Origin: Symbiodinium natans
Lineage: Eukaryota; Sar; Dinophyceae; Suessiales; Symbiodiniaceae
Reading direction: 5' to 3'
Assembly (NCBI GenBank): GCA_905221605.1
Contig: CAJNDS010002513.1
Coordinates: forward strand, 1-64,000
Length of the DNA stretch: 64,000 nucleotides
In this document: piece after piece, positions 34,130 to 47,150 of the stretch
Layout of the letters: each line of letters opens with the position of its first letter
Position numbering within the stretch: the first letter of the stretch is position 1
Program-made: the position numbers and the translations under genes
Notes under the pieces: generated by a model
The model's input: the letters and a program-made list of their open reading frames with translations, nothing else
The model's database searches: none
What the model was told of the DNA's origin: nothing

Positions 34130-36190
34130 CCAAAGCAATGAGGTTCTTCTCTATGTCCGATCTGAGGGCAGTTCGGGTGGGCTTCCGTCAGCAGACGCAA
34201 TGACCGCCTGCGGTTCTGGAACCCTTGTCTGAAATGACAGTCTTCGAACATCTTCAAACCCAAAATCTTAAAGCCTAGAGTCTCGTGATGTCTTGTGGCT
34301 CGGCTTCAGAGTCTAAGCTAGTATTCACTGAGCCGAGCCGTGAAAGCAGGTGCTGAACGAAGCTGAGTTCCTGGCAAGCCTGGCATCTCACTGACCAGCC
34401 TCTGTCTTGCTCTCTCTGTCTCTTCTTCTGCGAGGTCGCAGCCCTCCCTCTGCGCGCAGTCGAGCCCGTTGTGCCTCTACTCTCTCACTCACTCTCACTG
34501 TCTCGCCCTGCTTCCATCCGCACGCATCCCCCCCCCCCCCCCGAAGAGGAGCCGGCCCGAGGGGCGCGCAAGTCCGAAGGTCTGGTTGAGATGCCACTTC
34601 CACGTTTGTTGCGGGTGGTTTTTGAGGCGGTAAAGTTGAGTGTTCGTCTCTCCTCTCTCTCTCTCTCCCTTTCCATCACACACACATAAAGTATAAAGTA
34701 TAAAATATAAAGACATGCTTTCCATAGATCGTTTGCCCGAACGTGAGCGCACGTGTGCGTCTACATGTGTATAAGTCAAGATACGAGTCATCCCCAAGGC
34801 GATCTATGAAGTGGCTACCTCTTGCTGCTGAGGAACTGGGCAAGAGCCGGACCAGCCTTGCATGCTGCAAGCTGAAATTTAGGAACGGCTCGTGGTTAGG
34901 GTGACCGGACTCATTCTGCGCTCCTCTAGGCAAAGCCGCCGAGCTGCTCCCGCCAGCGCCTGTGCATTCACCACTAACTCCTGGGTTTGAGGGGGCCTCA
35001 GCAGGCAAATGGCTGAAGATCGCTCATGCTCTAGACACCCTGACACACCAATGACATCGCCGCGCATTGCCCCGACATGCCCCACCGACTGGAGTACTCA
35101 GTGCTAGCATTCACCAAGAGCGCAAGCACGTCTGGACCGCGTTGTCTTTCTAGATCTAGGCCATGGCAGTCGAGTCTTCATAAGGAAGCTGCACGGTGGT
35201 GTCGGCAGCGCAGTACCCATCAGCAAAGGCCTGCCAAGGACGACGTATTGTTTAGACTTTCTCCAGGCAGCGCCGCAAGCGCTGGAGCATGTTCCTGATG
35301 ATCTCTAATGCAATGCGTGCGTCCGGAAATCAGAGGCACGCGAAGAACATAGCATGATAACGAGGGATTCCACCAACTCACACTTGCCTGCCAAAATGAC
35401 TTGCTTATTTCATCACCACGATGCCTTCAGGATGTCGTTGCTTGGCAGTGCCTGCCAGTGTTTGCTGCAGTTGCTGCATTGTTCCGGACAGTGACGTCAG
35501 GTGACAGTAAGTCAGTCTCACTCACTCACTCCCATCTTGCGAGCGTGGCAATCCCCACACGCATTCAACACCCAACGTGCTTGCAAATGCTGTGATCAGC
35601 AACCTGGAGACGCTGATCAGATACGACGGAAGGAGCTCACATGCGCAACCTGGCTCGCCCAGCGCAATATCCACACACATTTTTGCCCTCCACTAATCTG
35701 TTCGACGCTGGCCCCAAGCTGTCCCAAGCTTGTTCCGCTTGTTCGGCAAATGAAGCTCGTCCAAGGCACGCGACGCCTTGCTTCACGAAAGCAGTTCCTG
35801 CGCCTTTTGTCCCATGTGCTACTGCCCCACGCTTGTCTGATTTCTGGCACCGCAATTTCTGACTTGGCAAGCGCCCTCACTCGACAGTGAAGTCCATGGG
35901 CTTGTTCCAGATCCTGAGACAGCCAACATGTGGTGCAAGACCCCCCCCCCCCCCCGCCCACACATGCTTTGCATCTTCTTGTTGGCCGCACCCCACTCTC
36001 CCATCGCCTTGGTCAAACCCTGGGGAGGAGTTATTCCACTTTGTGACAGCACTCAACGAGTTGATCAAGGCGGTTTCCCTTCTTGTCGGGAACACAAGCA
36101 ACGTTGTGCAAGCTCCATTTTACTTAATTCGCCAAGAGCAGGCGCTGGCAGAAGTCGGAGTACATCGAAGTCATCTGGGCTAGAAACTCC
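34130..36190. other. non-coding stretch with low-complexity DNA
   Basis: Contains a 15-base C run at 34528-34542, CT-rich DNA at 34640-34680 and a 15-base C run at 35941-35955. A plus-strand frame at about 36005-36180 looks protein-like (ELFHFVTALNELIKAVSLL), but lies opposite to the local gene direction and is not called. Confidence 0.4.
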
Positions 36191-36194
36191 AACC

Positions 36195-39100
36195 CTACGG
36201 TACGGTCACCAAGAGCACGTGACCTAGGCAGAACGCACTCCAAACCCTGTAGGAGAAATACTCAGAGCACTTCTCCAAAAGGCTGGCATCTCCAAGGCTC
36301 CACTTGTTGGCTGACCACTTGGTGCCGCGTTTCACCGCACAGCCGCCGTGGAGAGAAGTCTGCAAAGTCATTGGCAGGTGCAGCACCAAGTCTTCAGTCT
36401 TAATTTGAGGAAGAACAACTTGAAGACGCAATGCAAGAACTTAGAATATCGTCAAACACAGACTTGATTCTATCATGACCAAGAGTTTCCAATTTGCAAT
36501 CTTCTGCCAGCCTCGTCCATCTCGGCAGATGGGTGCATGGAGTAAAAGATAATGATCCGCCCACGCCTGCAAAAAGGCATGGTATGGCACGATGCTCGAC
36601 GTCGGAAGCATCCCGGGGCAGAAACATGTAGCCTGGGAAAAACGGACACGCCCTTGGAACAGTCCGCGAAGTCATGCGGCTGTCGAAGCCCGCCAGCGCG
36701 TGGGAAATTTGTCTGCCCACCTTGCGGCAGAATTTCTGCTACTGGCAGCTTGGGACTACTGTAGTTTGCTTTGATTGCATCTGCCACTACAGCGGCAAAA
36801 AAAGGCAGCCCTGCGTGGACAGACACGGTAAGTTGATCACGTGCCAACCGCTCACCTTGCATTACGCAGCTCATCAGTCAGCATCTTACATGCCCTTCTG
36901 CACACAAAAGCGGAACAAGGGCAATGGCCAAATAATTACGATAAGTGCACATCGTGCACCAACCGTAGACACAACACGATTACAACTACATTAACGAGAG
37001 GAAGCTAGGACAATCGCAAGAGAAACACTATGTCACACGAATGTGTCCACAAACAGTGGTCAAGGACCGACAGTTCTTAGAAACTGCAGTCGCAAGAGCC
37101 TTCCTCTACGTCGGACAAGTAGAAGAAGACCGTAGCTAATCCTTGGAAAGTGCAGTCACAGCAACACAGCCTGTCGAGACGTCGGCAAAAAACCTAAATT
37201 AACTGCAGCCAATCTGCTGTTGTACAATCCTTTCTTAATCATGGACTGTATGTCTTGGTTGCTTTTGTACATCGCGGGGTCGAAATAGTCATGGTGCGCC
37301 TGAGCGAGATTCGTAGTGATGACAAGAAAAGCTCCACATGACTGCTTCCATCAGCCTTTCTTGAGAAGTATTCTCCGCTGCCAACATGATGACGTTCTTC
37401 CAGCACATTTTAAAGTGTGGACCAACCAGCCAAGTCACGACATACTGCTCACCTTGCCTGCGTTGGACACGGCGAATCAAGAGTCAGAACTTCTAACTCG
37501 AACCACAAGCGTCTGGCACTAATGAGGCAAAGCCTACCACGAGCACAAGTCAGTCATGAATCGAGTCATGAACCCAGCTTGTCGCGACAGGTTGAAAGTG
37601 AACTCACCCTGCCTGCCAGCACGCAGTGTGTGGGTGTGTGACCAGGTCTGCTATAATTACTTGGAGGATCGGACTAAGCAGATAGATCTGATGTAGAGTT
37701 TTGCGTACTCCGAAGCTTCCTGAAATTAAAAGGAGTCCCTGCTCGGGGGTTCTCCCACTTTATCAACCTGCTCCGTGTATACAGTATTCACCAAATCCCA
37801 CGATTCCCAAATATTCCCAAAGTACCCACTCAGTGCCACCCAGGCACTCGTAGCGCAAGATCTGGGAGTGCTCCTCGTAGCAAACGGTGCAACAACTTGC
37901 AAATCCACGCTCTTCCTCGCTTTCTTGGGGCTTGAGGGTTGCCCCCGAGCCAAGGCGCGATCTTTGTGGCTCTCTCTCGCCCTCTCTCGCCCTCTCTGTC
38001 TGTGCTCTCTCAGTCCAAAATTATACGCATAGCCACACAGCACCTGCAGAATTTGCATTAATATGCACTAACCTACTATAGGGTACCCCCCCCCCCCCCC
38101 CAATGTTCAGAGTCGTTCTTGTGGAGTTTGGGGTGCCAGAGTGGGCTCCCATCGGGCAAACATGCAAGAGCCACGTCGACTGGTACTAGTACTGCTGCAG
38201 CAGATCACCATCCTGATGAGTCTTCTTGATCAGCGTCAGGGCGCTCACCCGATCGTCTAGGCGACGCAGGGTGTCGTCCTTTCACCCGCCGCTGGCGTAC
38301 AGCCGTGGCCATGGGCAACAAGACAGCATACCGCACTCGCACTTCACACGTTCATTTTTTGTGTAGGCCCGCCAGTTCTGTCAAGAAGCATCCGATCTCA
38401 TGAAGTACGTGCTGCTGGTTCTCCAGTTCGCATCCGGCTTACCAACATCCTCGGCAGCGAAGCGACTCACTCACCTTGACACGGGGTGAACTGCCGCCAG
38501 ATATATTCCCTTCTTCCTTTCCTCCCGCAAGCACAACCTTTTCCGTCTTCTACTTCTTCTTCTTCTTCTTGGTGGGCTAGGGGCTCGGGACTGGGGTCTG
38601 AAGGTTCGGAGCCGAAACTCCTCATGCGCGTAGCCCCCAAATCCGAACCTGAGAGGGTACGAAGGTGAGCTGTGACCAGGGTCCGGCTCTCCCCACGGTG
38701 TCTTTTCCTTCCTTTGGTCGCAGAAAGCACACTCAACTCCAACTTCCCTTCCCCTTCCCCCCTCCTGCACGGAACATCCCCTCCCCCGCTCTCTCTCTGC
38801 GCCATTCCGGCGAACACTGGAATACACTGGACACATGCACAGCCTGCTTTGGCACGATTTGCCAAGCATCATGGTCCATGTGCTTCACCGAGGACTTCTG
38901 GATGTGCGGCAGTGCCTTTCTGGCCGGGAAGACAGGAGTTTGGAACAGTCAGAAGCTCGTCTCGGCTTATGTATCCTTTACTGCGGCTCCCCCGTGTGGT
39001 CTTTAAATGTGTTTTATGAGTTCTCTGTTTCATTCCGCACTCCCGGAAACGCAGCGTGACCTCGCATAATCCCATGTTAGATGCCGTTGCCTTCACGTGC

Positions 39101-39917
39101 TGTCACGTTTGTTTTCTCCAGCGTGCTTCGTGCCCACGTTGGTTTGCTTAAGGGTTCTGTGTTTCATTTCGGGCACTCGGAAACGCAGCATGACCTTGCA
39201 TAATCCCATGTCAAACGCCGTTGACATCACGTCGTGTTGCTACATGCTTTTTCTGTAGCGTGTTTTGGGCGGCGTGTCTCCTTTATGGGTTCTGGCGGTT
39301 CTGGTGTTCATTCCGTGCTCGTAGACACAGCGGGACCTTGCAAACTCCCAGATCAAACGTCGTTGGCTTCACGTCACGTCCGTTTCTGCAGCTGTTTACC
39401 TGACCAAGCACAGAAAAGCAGGTGGCAGGCAGTGATCTTCGAGGCCCTACGAGCGCCCCGGATTCACGTACCCACCGTTCAGGCGCATGGTTTCATGTTC
39501 TAGGTTTGGAATGTGTAGACCTGGTGCTAAGCCGTCACAACCCCAGAACTCCATCGTCACGGTACCAAGGCCAGTGGAACACAGATACCGACCTTGCCCA
39601 CCTCGAAAAACATAAGCCATAAGCTCAACAAGCAACTCCCATGGTCAGGCTGCGACGGATCGACTTTACACAACTGGTCGGGAGCTAAGACCCCGCATTC
39701 CATGGCCTTGTCGATAACATGCTGGCAGTCGTCGTCATGCAGGAAAGAGGAGATTTCCAGCACAAGGGGTTGCAAGCTTCCTGGGCTCGTCAAGCTGAGA
39801 TTGCGCATGGTGCACGAGACAGCTGCGACCAGTGGCCGCATGGGGTGTTCCGCATCTTTGAACGCTGCCAAGCTGCGCGTCTCTATCTCGAGGCTCAATG
39901 GTTCTGAGTTTTTGGGC
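36195..39917 (-). CDS. prolyl 4-hydroxylase-type 2-oxoglutarate/Fe(II) dioxygenase, multi-exon
   Basis: Exons in gene order: 39917-39692 (PLVLEISSFLHDDDCQHVI, the start of the P4H fold); about 38278-38208 (LRRLDDRVSALT); 37299-37218 with the metal motif AHHDYFDP; 37141-37100 (LATVFFYLSDVEEG); 36720-36633 (GGQTNFPRAGGL); 36566-36512 (GRIIIFYSMHP); 36359-36195 (SLHGGCAVKRGTKWSANKW, distal metal histidine and 2-oxoglutarate lysine). H, D, distal H and K are all present, so it should be active. Joined phases are exact. Donors: GT, GC, GC, GC, GC; acceptors AG then G, once A. P4Hs hydroxylate proline in secretory proteins or regulators; the target is unknown. The small exon carrying the segment before AHHD, the region between 38.3 and 39.7 kb, and the start codon were not found. 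The last exon may end earlier than the TAG at 36195. Confidence 0.87.
38086..38101 (+). repeat. poly-C run (16), one of nine in the window
   Basis: Plus-strand C runs: 22-30 (9), 34528-34542 (15), 35941-35955 (15), 38086-38101 (16), 49494-49514 (21), 51034-51054 (21), 54224-54246 (23), 55573-55587 (15), 60458-60467 (10). All lie on the plus strand, so they would be poly-G in minus-strand transcripts, several inside introns. Confidence 0.95.
39005..39395. repeat. diverged tandem repeat, unit about 135-140 bp, 3 copies
   Basis: Copies share a TTCATTYCG word, CGGAAACGCAGC (39044, 39178, changed at about 39320), CATAATCCCATGT and TCACGTC. It lies in the P4H gene span between identified exons and is non-coding. 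Confidence 0.75.
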
Positions 39918-40534
39918 CTGACAGTGGTGCGAGTATGCAAGCGATACCTTGAGCTCAGTAGGCACACCAAGCTCATGGCTGGATGGTGACATTGCGGCGG
40001 AAGCCCACTTGCACGCCTGCGGCAGAAGGGATGAATCGAATGCCCACGACATGTCAGGCCCTAAACTTAAACATCCTGTGAGTAGCGGCTCGGGCCTGTC
40101 ACTCTATTTCAATGGCTCAGGTCTGGAGGCATGGGCCAACAAATGTGGCTTAGCGGCATAGGGCCTGCGATGCTATGCACGAGCCTGGCCACACGAAGAC
40201 GCCGCCTTCAAAGACCAGAATCATGCCTGGAATGATGGCTTGGCAGATGCCCCAAAGCCCCAGGGAACAAACTACACACATGAAACAAAAACCTTCAACA
40301 TCCCATGAACGTCGGGAGTGTGGCCCCATGACCGCTCTTCCTTTCTTTCATATTCAAATACTTCATCCCGCCCTCTTCCCGGCTTCGCCCACCTTCGCCA
40401 CAGCTGCCATAGCTGAACTGAGAATAGCTGAGATACCCGACACTCCCTGCAGCGACTCCAACCGACGAGGTGCCTTGTCACCGTCCTCGGGCGAATCACG
40501 AGATATCACGTGGCGCGCAGTTGCTGAGCCTAAG

Positions 40535-40700
40535 CAACCAGGACAGGACATAGGGTGCACAGCTCCTCCACCGCAAAGAAGGCGACATTGAGCAGCAGCT
40601 TGTTCTGCTTCGCCCGCCCCTCGCCGACAGGCAAGCTGTCAACAAGACTTTGCACAACAGTACATGCAAGTACATGCCGTGGCAGGCCAGGCAAAAACAG
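40535..40700 (-). CDS. candidate exon, unknown product
   Basis: The minus-strand frame runs through CTVVQSLVDSLPVGEG and NKLLLNVAFFAVEELC. It is hydrophobic, helix-like and ends at a stop at 40530. It lies 5' of the P4H exons and could be an N-terminal part of that gene or another gene. Confidence 0.3.
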
Positions 40701-40704
40701 CCAA

Positions 40705-42360
40705 CCCTCTAACACCCTCTAGAAGAGCTTTCCGCGTTGCCGCGTCGCTTGTACATTGGCGCTATGGTGAGTCTAAGTCATTAGAAGAACTCCGTGAGGT
40801 GGAGTGACTGGTGGGCAGTCACTATGTCAGCTGCAGCATTCCACAGCTGCTGGACTTGAGTGTGCCATCTACGTGAGCGGCATGCCCTCTATACAAGGGC
40901 TCTGCTCTACAAAGGCGCAGCTCAATCTGTCGCGACCTCCCTTGGCTACACAGCTAAGGCCACATTCCGACAAAAAACATATCTACAAAAACGGGGCCAC
41001 AGGTGAGACGAGCCAGCTGCTGATTGACAAGTTGCTCGACTCAACAGATGGATTTCACGACTGAAAGCTGACAGCTTCAAGCAAGCCGTTGGTCTGAATG
41101 AAGATGGTGGGTGACATAGCAACTTGCGCAGCCAGGCCATGTGTGCCGTTATGTTATCACAGCTGTCTCGGCATTTTGTATGCGCATTGTTGCCATCCAG
41201 GTGCATGTAACCGAGATTACGTAGGGCAGGGGATAGTTGGGCAGAAAACCCGACATGTCGCTGCTAGAGACTTTGCACCCCAGGAAAAGATGGCAAAGCT
41301 TGCGCCAGCATCATGCGTCTCCGGCTTCAGAAGCTACGGAATCCACTGGAAGCGCGACTTGCTCGCCTGGAGGTGAGATCTTCTTTTTCTAACCACTCAA
41401 CTTGATCGCAGGAGGCAAAATGACATGGTCACCCTCTCCTGCGGCTGCTCGGCCGCCCGTTGGAGCTGTAGCAAAAGCTGCCCAACTTGCGGTCTGGCTG
41501 AAGCCTGCAAGCATGCAAGTAGCAGAGATGGCAGTTGTGCTCGGTCTGCATGACCTCCCCAAGCAGCCTCTGGAATTTACTTGCTGAGGTGTTTTACAGC
41601 CGCTGCCCCCATCCAATGAACAGGTATACTACAATACCCTTTGATCCCGGATCTTTGTTCCTAGGATCGCTGATGAAGATGAACAGCAAGCCAGGAAATA
41701 TTATTCATCTGAACAAGTCATTTGCAGCATCTTGCAACGATACTTTTCTTTCCCCGATCCCCTAATCATTTGAAGTTCACTTTCAACTGTGAACTTGAAC
41801 TTTTTGCGTCACTTTCAATTTCAACCTGTTAAGGAACTTCCAATTTGTCGCTTTTGAATTGTGACAGCGCGTTTGATATGAGAGGCACTTCCAGCTCGTA
41901 CTCATTAGCCTGGCAAAGCTTCGTAGAACCGTGATGCCCAGCTGCTTTAGGATAAAGATAACATGGTAGAATACCACCTGGAAGGCCGCACAACACCCAG
42001 TTCAGTCTGACATATTTTGGCAGCGCCTGCCCCTCATGCTACCGAAATGGCCAAAACACATTGTGGCCCCGAAACTTTCGGGCCCAGAAGCACTGGGCTC
42101 GCCTCAGTGTTACAGCAACTGCTACAGCATTGGTTTGTGCGGGCTGCCTATGCAGGCTGCACGTTGTGACATCTGTCTGCAGATCTTCGCCATCTGTGCT
42201 CGTTGCTTTCCACATGATCAAGCATCCCGAACTCCGAAGGCAATCCATAGTGTGTGTGTGGCCTCGTACTGCATCGCATTGGCAATCAGCGACTTCACTG
42301 GGGCCTGCACAATAATGCTCTGCGGTTTGCAGTTTGCTGAAGGTCAAGGCCAGTCACGGG
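40705..42360. other. stretch without supported gene apart from possible kinase 3' exons
   Basis: The last part of the TKL kinase gene (after subdomain XI) must lie here, but I could not find its exons. A plus-strand frame at 41402-41587 is protein-like but unsupported. Confidence 0.35.
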
Positions 42361-42365
42361 CCAGC

Positions 42366-44721
42366 CGTCTTTGCCAAGCTCCAAACCAACAGCCCTCTTC
42401 AGCCCGGAACTTGTCTAGGTGATGCAGTCCTCCATGGTGTCAGGCAGCGGTGGCGGCAGTTGCTGAACAAGCAGCATGTTCAAGATTTGCTGCACATTGC
42501 CTTAACGCTTCGAGGGTGCAAAGTTATGAAATGTTGCGAGCTCAAGGGGTATTTTGGGCCAAGTATAGCAAGCGCATGCGAGTATATCAATGGCTCTTGC
42601 TCCGAAGTGGAGCTTGCGCATGCCACCTAACCTCGTCCAAGCGGCTACATTCGGCATATGGCTGACATTGGCCAAATATCTCGAGAAGAATGCACGCTGA
42701 GGACCTTGGCATTCTCGTGGAGACATCTTTTTGCGCGGACAATGGCTCTGCGTGCATGCTGTTCTCATGCAGCATATGGCGTGTGTCAAACATTCAACAC
42801 CTGAGCCCGAGGCCAAACATCTGTTTTCCTGAGGTCTGCAAAGGCTCAAGGCAAGCTCTGTTGTCTTGCTTGGTGGACCGGGCTGCAATCGGCAGACTCT
42901 GCGCTGACCCGGCACTCTGGCTTTGTGCTGCTCTGCGTCTCTGTTTGTGGGCCCAGCTGCTCGTCAAAGCATTCTGGCGCCATGTACCTGGCGAGCATTT
43001 TGAGGCAAATGTCTAGAAAGGTCAAACAGGATGGAACCCATGAGCTGAGGCAAACCGTGTTTCGGATGATGTGGGCACAGTACCTCCACCCACCCACCCT
43101 GGCCTACCCTTCCCCCCATTATCTCGACGGCGATATGCCTAGGCCCTGGCCTTGGTGAGCCACCGCGGCCCAGGCCACGACGCCCAGCACCAGCCAGGCG
43201 GGAAAGGCCAAAGTCGCCTGCCCCCCACACAACTGCAGGTTCAGGAAGTTCAGGAAGGCAGTAGGTGGCCTTTTTGGGGGGATTTTGGGTCTGCTGTTCT
43301 GGCCACTGCTCGAGGCTGGCATCATGTTCAAGGGGAACACAGGCGCCCCGTCCCCCGAAAGCTATGAGCAGGGGGCATTATCATGAAAGTACGTGGAAAT
43401 CCTGGAAACCCATGAAAAACCCAGGCGAAGAATCGATCTCCACACCAAGCAAGTGGATCATTTCGACCGCAGGATGGCCCTCTTTACTCTAGAAGATGTG
43501 GCGGGGCTGTTGGACTGCATACTGCAAGCTTCACAGCTTCTCGCCCCTAAGAGCAAGCACCTGAAATGGCGGCTTGCTGCTAGATGTTGCGGTGACTGGT
43601 ACGAATATACGATCCTGGTGCATACAAGGTGGAGCGAACAAGCCGAGCAACAAATCTGAAGGTGCAGCATCTGCAAGTCCAGCACCAAGTTCATGGATTT
43701 CCTTACACGGCTCACTGGCGCAACGCAGAGGGCTGGCGGCAACATCCAATGCCATTTGGTTGCAAAAGCAGAAAGGGTTTAAAGTTCTTGCGTGATTTCC
43801 GACGCGTGCGACTGAGCATCAGATCCAAGTGTAGCACTGGTGGTTGCAAGGAGTGCAAGTAGCGCACGCCCTCCAAGCACTCCGTCGCCAACTGGAAACA
43901 GACCTCTCTGCTGAAGCTGTGCTTTCGCACATGCAGTGCGTGATGCAGGTTTCCACCCGGAGCTAACCCAGTCACCAGAGCCAGCTGCGTGGAGTCTAAA
44001 CAAGCACCAACTAGCGGCACCAATCGCGGGTGACTGAGCCTAGCGAGAATCTTGATCTCAGCCAGCATGTCCTCGACAGCCTCGCAGCTGGATGCAGACC
44101 CCTCGTAGTGAAGCGCTTTCACCACCACGGGTAAACCACGGTACGAGGCTTTCTGCACAATCGTGATCTCGCCTCTGCTTAGCAGTTCGCCGAAATTAAG
44201 CTCTGCAAAATTCAGGAGCCGGTCGGGAGAGAGAATGCGAGCAATGCTTTCCACTGTGGGCGCCGCGCTGGCTTCACCCACGACTGTGAGCTGAGTCTCA
44301 GAATTCTGACGCGAAGGATTGTCGCTGGCTGGCATGGCTGTAGAGGCGGTACCCACGAGCGCTGGCATCTTTGGCGGGGCAGATAGGTCGCCTCGTTCGG
44401 AACTTTCGGAACTTGGTGAATTCAAAGCATACTGGAAGAGGATTTGAGCTTCGTCGGCACTGAGTTGAATGGCAAGGCTTCGCTTGCGAAGTAGGAGGGT
44501 AAGGCTCAACGCATCCGTGCATGCCGCAATGGTGTCTTTGACCTGCGGCTCCACCTCTGTGGCCAGCAGGAAATGCCGAGAGGCACTGTTGAGATCATTC
44601 TTGTCCAGAGGTGGTCCAGCTTCTTGACTTTCCCTGGCAACGTTTCCGGCGGCCGCTTGTGGGTCTGCCAAGACGTCTGCGTGGCACGTGAGGAATCTCA
44701 TCAAGCTTGCGCGCCACTGGC
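42366..44721 (-). CDS. TKL-type protein kinase, multi-exon
   Basis: Exons in gene order: 44721-43821 (901 nt: about 190 residues of unknown N-terminal sequence, then the kinase N-lobe with VVVKALHYEG and catalytic-loop start VLHLDL); 43701-43652 (KSMNLVLDLQ); 43217-43151 (DFGLSRLAG); 42987-42934 (YMAPECFDEQLGP); 42704-42632 (SACILLEIFG, PYAECSRLDE); from 42489 (ILNMLLVQQLPPPLP); 42394-42366 (GCWFGAWQRR, 29 nt). Joined phases reproduce HLDLKSMN, ICDFGLS, SPRYMAPE without gaps. The catalytic motif is HLD, not HRD, so it is a non-RD kinase. The glycine loop (SRGEITIV) is degenerate, but the ATP lysine, DFG and APE are intact. Donors are GA, GT, GC, GA, GT and GC. A (GAT)n run adjoins the first identified exon. 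The 5' exons and the end of the gene are not resolved. Confidence 0.87.
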
Positions 44722-44751
44722 CTGCGAATGCGCAGGGTACACTGTGACGTG

Positions 44752-44784
44752 ATGTGATGATGATGATGATGATGATGATGATGA
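44752..44784. repeat. (GAT)n microsatellite
   Basis: About ten GAT units, directly 5' (sense) of the large kinase exon, in the intron. Its translation gives a run of isoleucines in one frame that should not be taken as protein. Confidence 0.9.
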
Positions 44785-44799
44785 GTTTTGAAACCACAA

Positions 44800-45970
44800 A
44801 CCCCGATCGTGAACACCAGTCTGAAACTTAGCAGAGCAATTGGCCCCTCGATCTGGATTGCAACAAATCCGTCATCTCTTGGCGTTCGCTTAAGGCTTAA
44901 GGAATTTGCAGGAGCTGCGCCGTTTTTAGGTTTGGGGGGTTGCTGTGGTGTTATCACGTATCTGGGTGCCACAATTAATGTACCACAGCATTGTGGTCCC
45001 CGGACCTCTGCTTGGGCTTCGGCTGCCCTCGCTCAATCGAGGCGAGCTTTCGGACATGTCTCGCTCCACATGGGCTGCATTGAATGCATCACTGCCGCCT
45101 GCCGACGGAGCTGAGGAAGACTTGCCCTCGCAGCTGTAGTTCAAGAGTGCTCCCCCTGGCAGCCCTAAGACAGATCATGCAGTTCCAAACGCCGAGAAGC
45201 CTTGCAGACACTTGTACTTCAAAGGGAAAGAGGGAGGGTGGCTTGGTGTGCGGGACTGGGCAGTCAGTCGTGCCTGCGCGGCGGTGGTAGCAAAGGCATG
45301 CCAGCACATGGGCTAACGCCTGTTCCCTCCTGCATGGTGAGTATGCCGGTGACTAATATAGTGAGTGGTCAAAACAACTTCTTTTGGTTCAATCGGGTGG
45401 GCAGGGGGCTCAAGTAAGATGTCACTTCCAGACCAGTGGTCCCAAATCTCCTGCTGTAGAGAAGTGTGAAGGACTGCCGCAAGCATTTCTGCAGATACTC
45501 AATGGCCAAGCCAAACTTGTTCTGCCCTCAGATGCCGTCCGGCGAGACGTTGGTGTGTGCTGACACTTGAGCTTAACAAGACCTCAACTTCTTAAGCAAC
45601 CTAAGGCCGCGCTAGTCTTGCCCAGGCTCGCAGCAAGAGCTGCGCCTGCATCAGCAGAGCTTCAGGGCCTTGGCGACGGCAAAGCGTCGAGCATCAGCGC
45701 TGGAAGTAATGGGCCAAAAAGTACAGACCTATACCGCACCTATCGGCTACATCATCTGCGGCCCAGCCGCAGCTGCCATCGCTCTGCAAGACCTTACGGA
45801 AAAACACATTCTTCGCCACAGCCGGCCAGAAGCCACTTCTACAACGATTGTGCATGATTAGCATGTTGCATCCAAACTGTGAGAGGCCTAACGCTGCAGG
45901 AGCCCCAAGTAAAAGCAAACACACACACACACACACACGGGGAGACAGAGATTGTGTCAAACCCAGACCT
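44800..45970. other. stretch with no assigned gene
   Basis: Both strands have open frames near 45000-45130 and 45670-45861 but neither shows a domain. 5' exons of the TKL kinase may lie here. An (AC)n microsatellite is at 45917-45938. Confidence 0.35.
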
Positions 45971-45979
45971 GTCCAGCCC

Positions 45980-47150
45980 CATCTTCTGGCTGGCAACATT
46001 TTGCAGGGCTTCCTCCGCGTCGTCCCACTGGTTCAGGATTAGGTGCAGGAACGCCTGAGTAGTTTTGCATGGTACGCAATGGCAACAGCAGCGTGAGGCA
46101 CCAAGTTCACAACAGCCGAGGAGCTCCGGTGATCTGTGTGTCAAAGTTGTCACCTATTTGAATGGCATCCACTTGTCCAGGCTCGGGCTGCAATGCCTGC
46201 AGGCCAGCAGACGTCCAATCGACATCGAACGACGCGAACATGCCAAAATGGTCTCTGAGAGAACTTCCTACTGCAGATGGAACCCTGGCCCGTCATATCC
46301 GTCATGTTCATATGCTGATTTGCTAGCCTTCCCCTGACACAATGTCCTGCCCCACGTGACCTGCAGCCGGCTCCTGAAAGCGTCCATGCTCTCTCGCAGC
46401 GGGTTCTCCGCGCTGCAATTCTCAACTGCTTCTAGAACCTTAGGCAGGTCAAGTGCGCTCCCCTTGTACTGGTAGCAACCGGAATGTGCATGCCCAAATT
46501 GCTCCTCAGGCAGGCACAGCTGCTGTGGCTGCCTCGACATCGAGGTTGCGCAGGTGGCAAATGCTCTTGAGGAATCGCGCAAGGTGCAAAGCCTTGTCAG
46601 GGCCAAACCGTCAATGCTGCTTGACTTGCATTTAAGCATAAGCACACACGAGCACACACAAGGCCGCTGGGGCTCTCAAAAGTGCCCCTTGCAGCCTCTT
46701 GGTTCACCACAGGGCATGGCCTCAAGGCCTGGCTGCGACAACTTACATAGACGACATGGCAAACTGTAGTCAAACGGTAGTCATATGGCAGACATACTGT
46801 AGTGGTCGTATGTCATACTATAGCTGTCACTTCCAGGATGGTCGTATGTTCAGGGGTGGTTGCATTACGTTCACCAAAAGGCCTGCTGGCAGCAATCCAT
46901 GGCCAGATGGGTTTGCTGCTGCAGGAGATAGCTCAACGCCTTTGTGCGCAGTTTCCCTGTAAGCGCGCCACTATGCAGGTGACTTTGCTGCAAGTACTTG
47001 GCCATGTCATCTGTACGGCTGCTTGATGCTGCTTGCAGCCGAAGCACCATACATGCTTGTGCCATTGCAGCCAAAGACGGATCGGCCTCCAAGAAGCAGG
47101 CGCATTGAGCATTCTGCGCATTGAGCCGCCACAAACCAAACGATTTGAGC
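45980..47150 (-). CDS. multi-exon gene, possible TPR-like helical repeat protein
   Basis: Minus-strand exon-like frames at about 47140-46900 (FLEADPSLAAMAQACM and a following helical stretch), about 46470-46350 (LPKVLEAVENCSAENPL), about 46235-46155 (GLQALQPEPGQVDAIQI, followed by a GT donor) and about 46065-45985 (AFLHLILNQWDDAEEALQN). The last is typical of tetratricopeptide helices, but no repeat consensus is complete. Function unknown. Exon borders are approximate. Confidence 0.4.
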
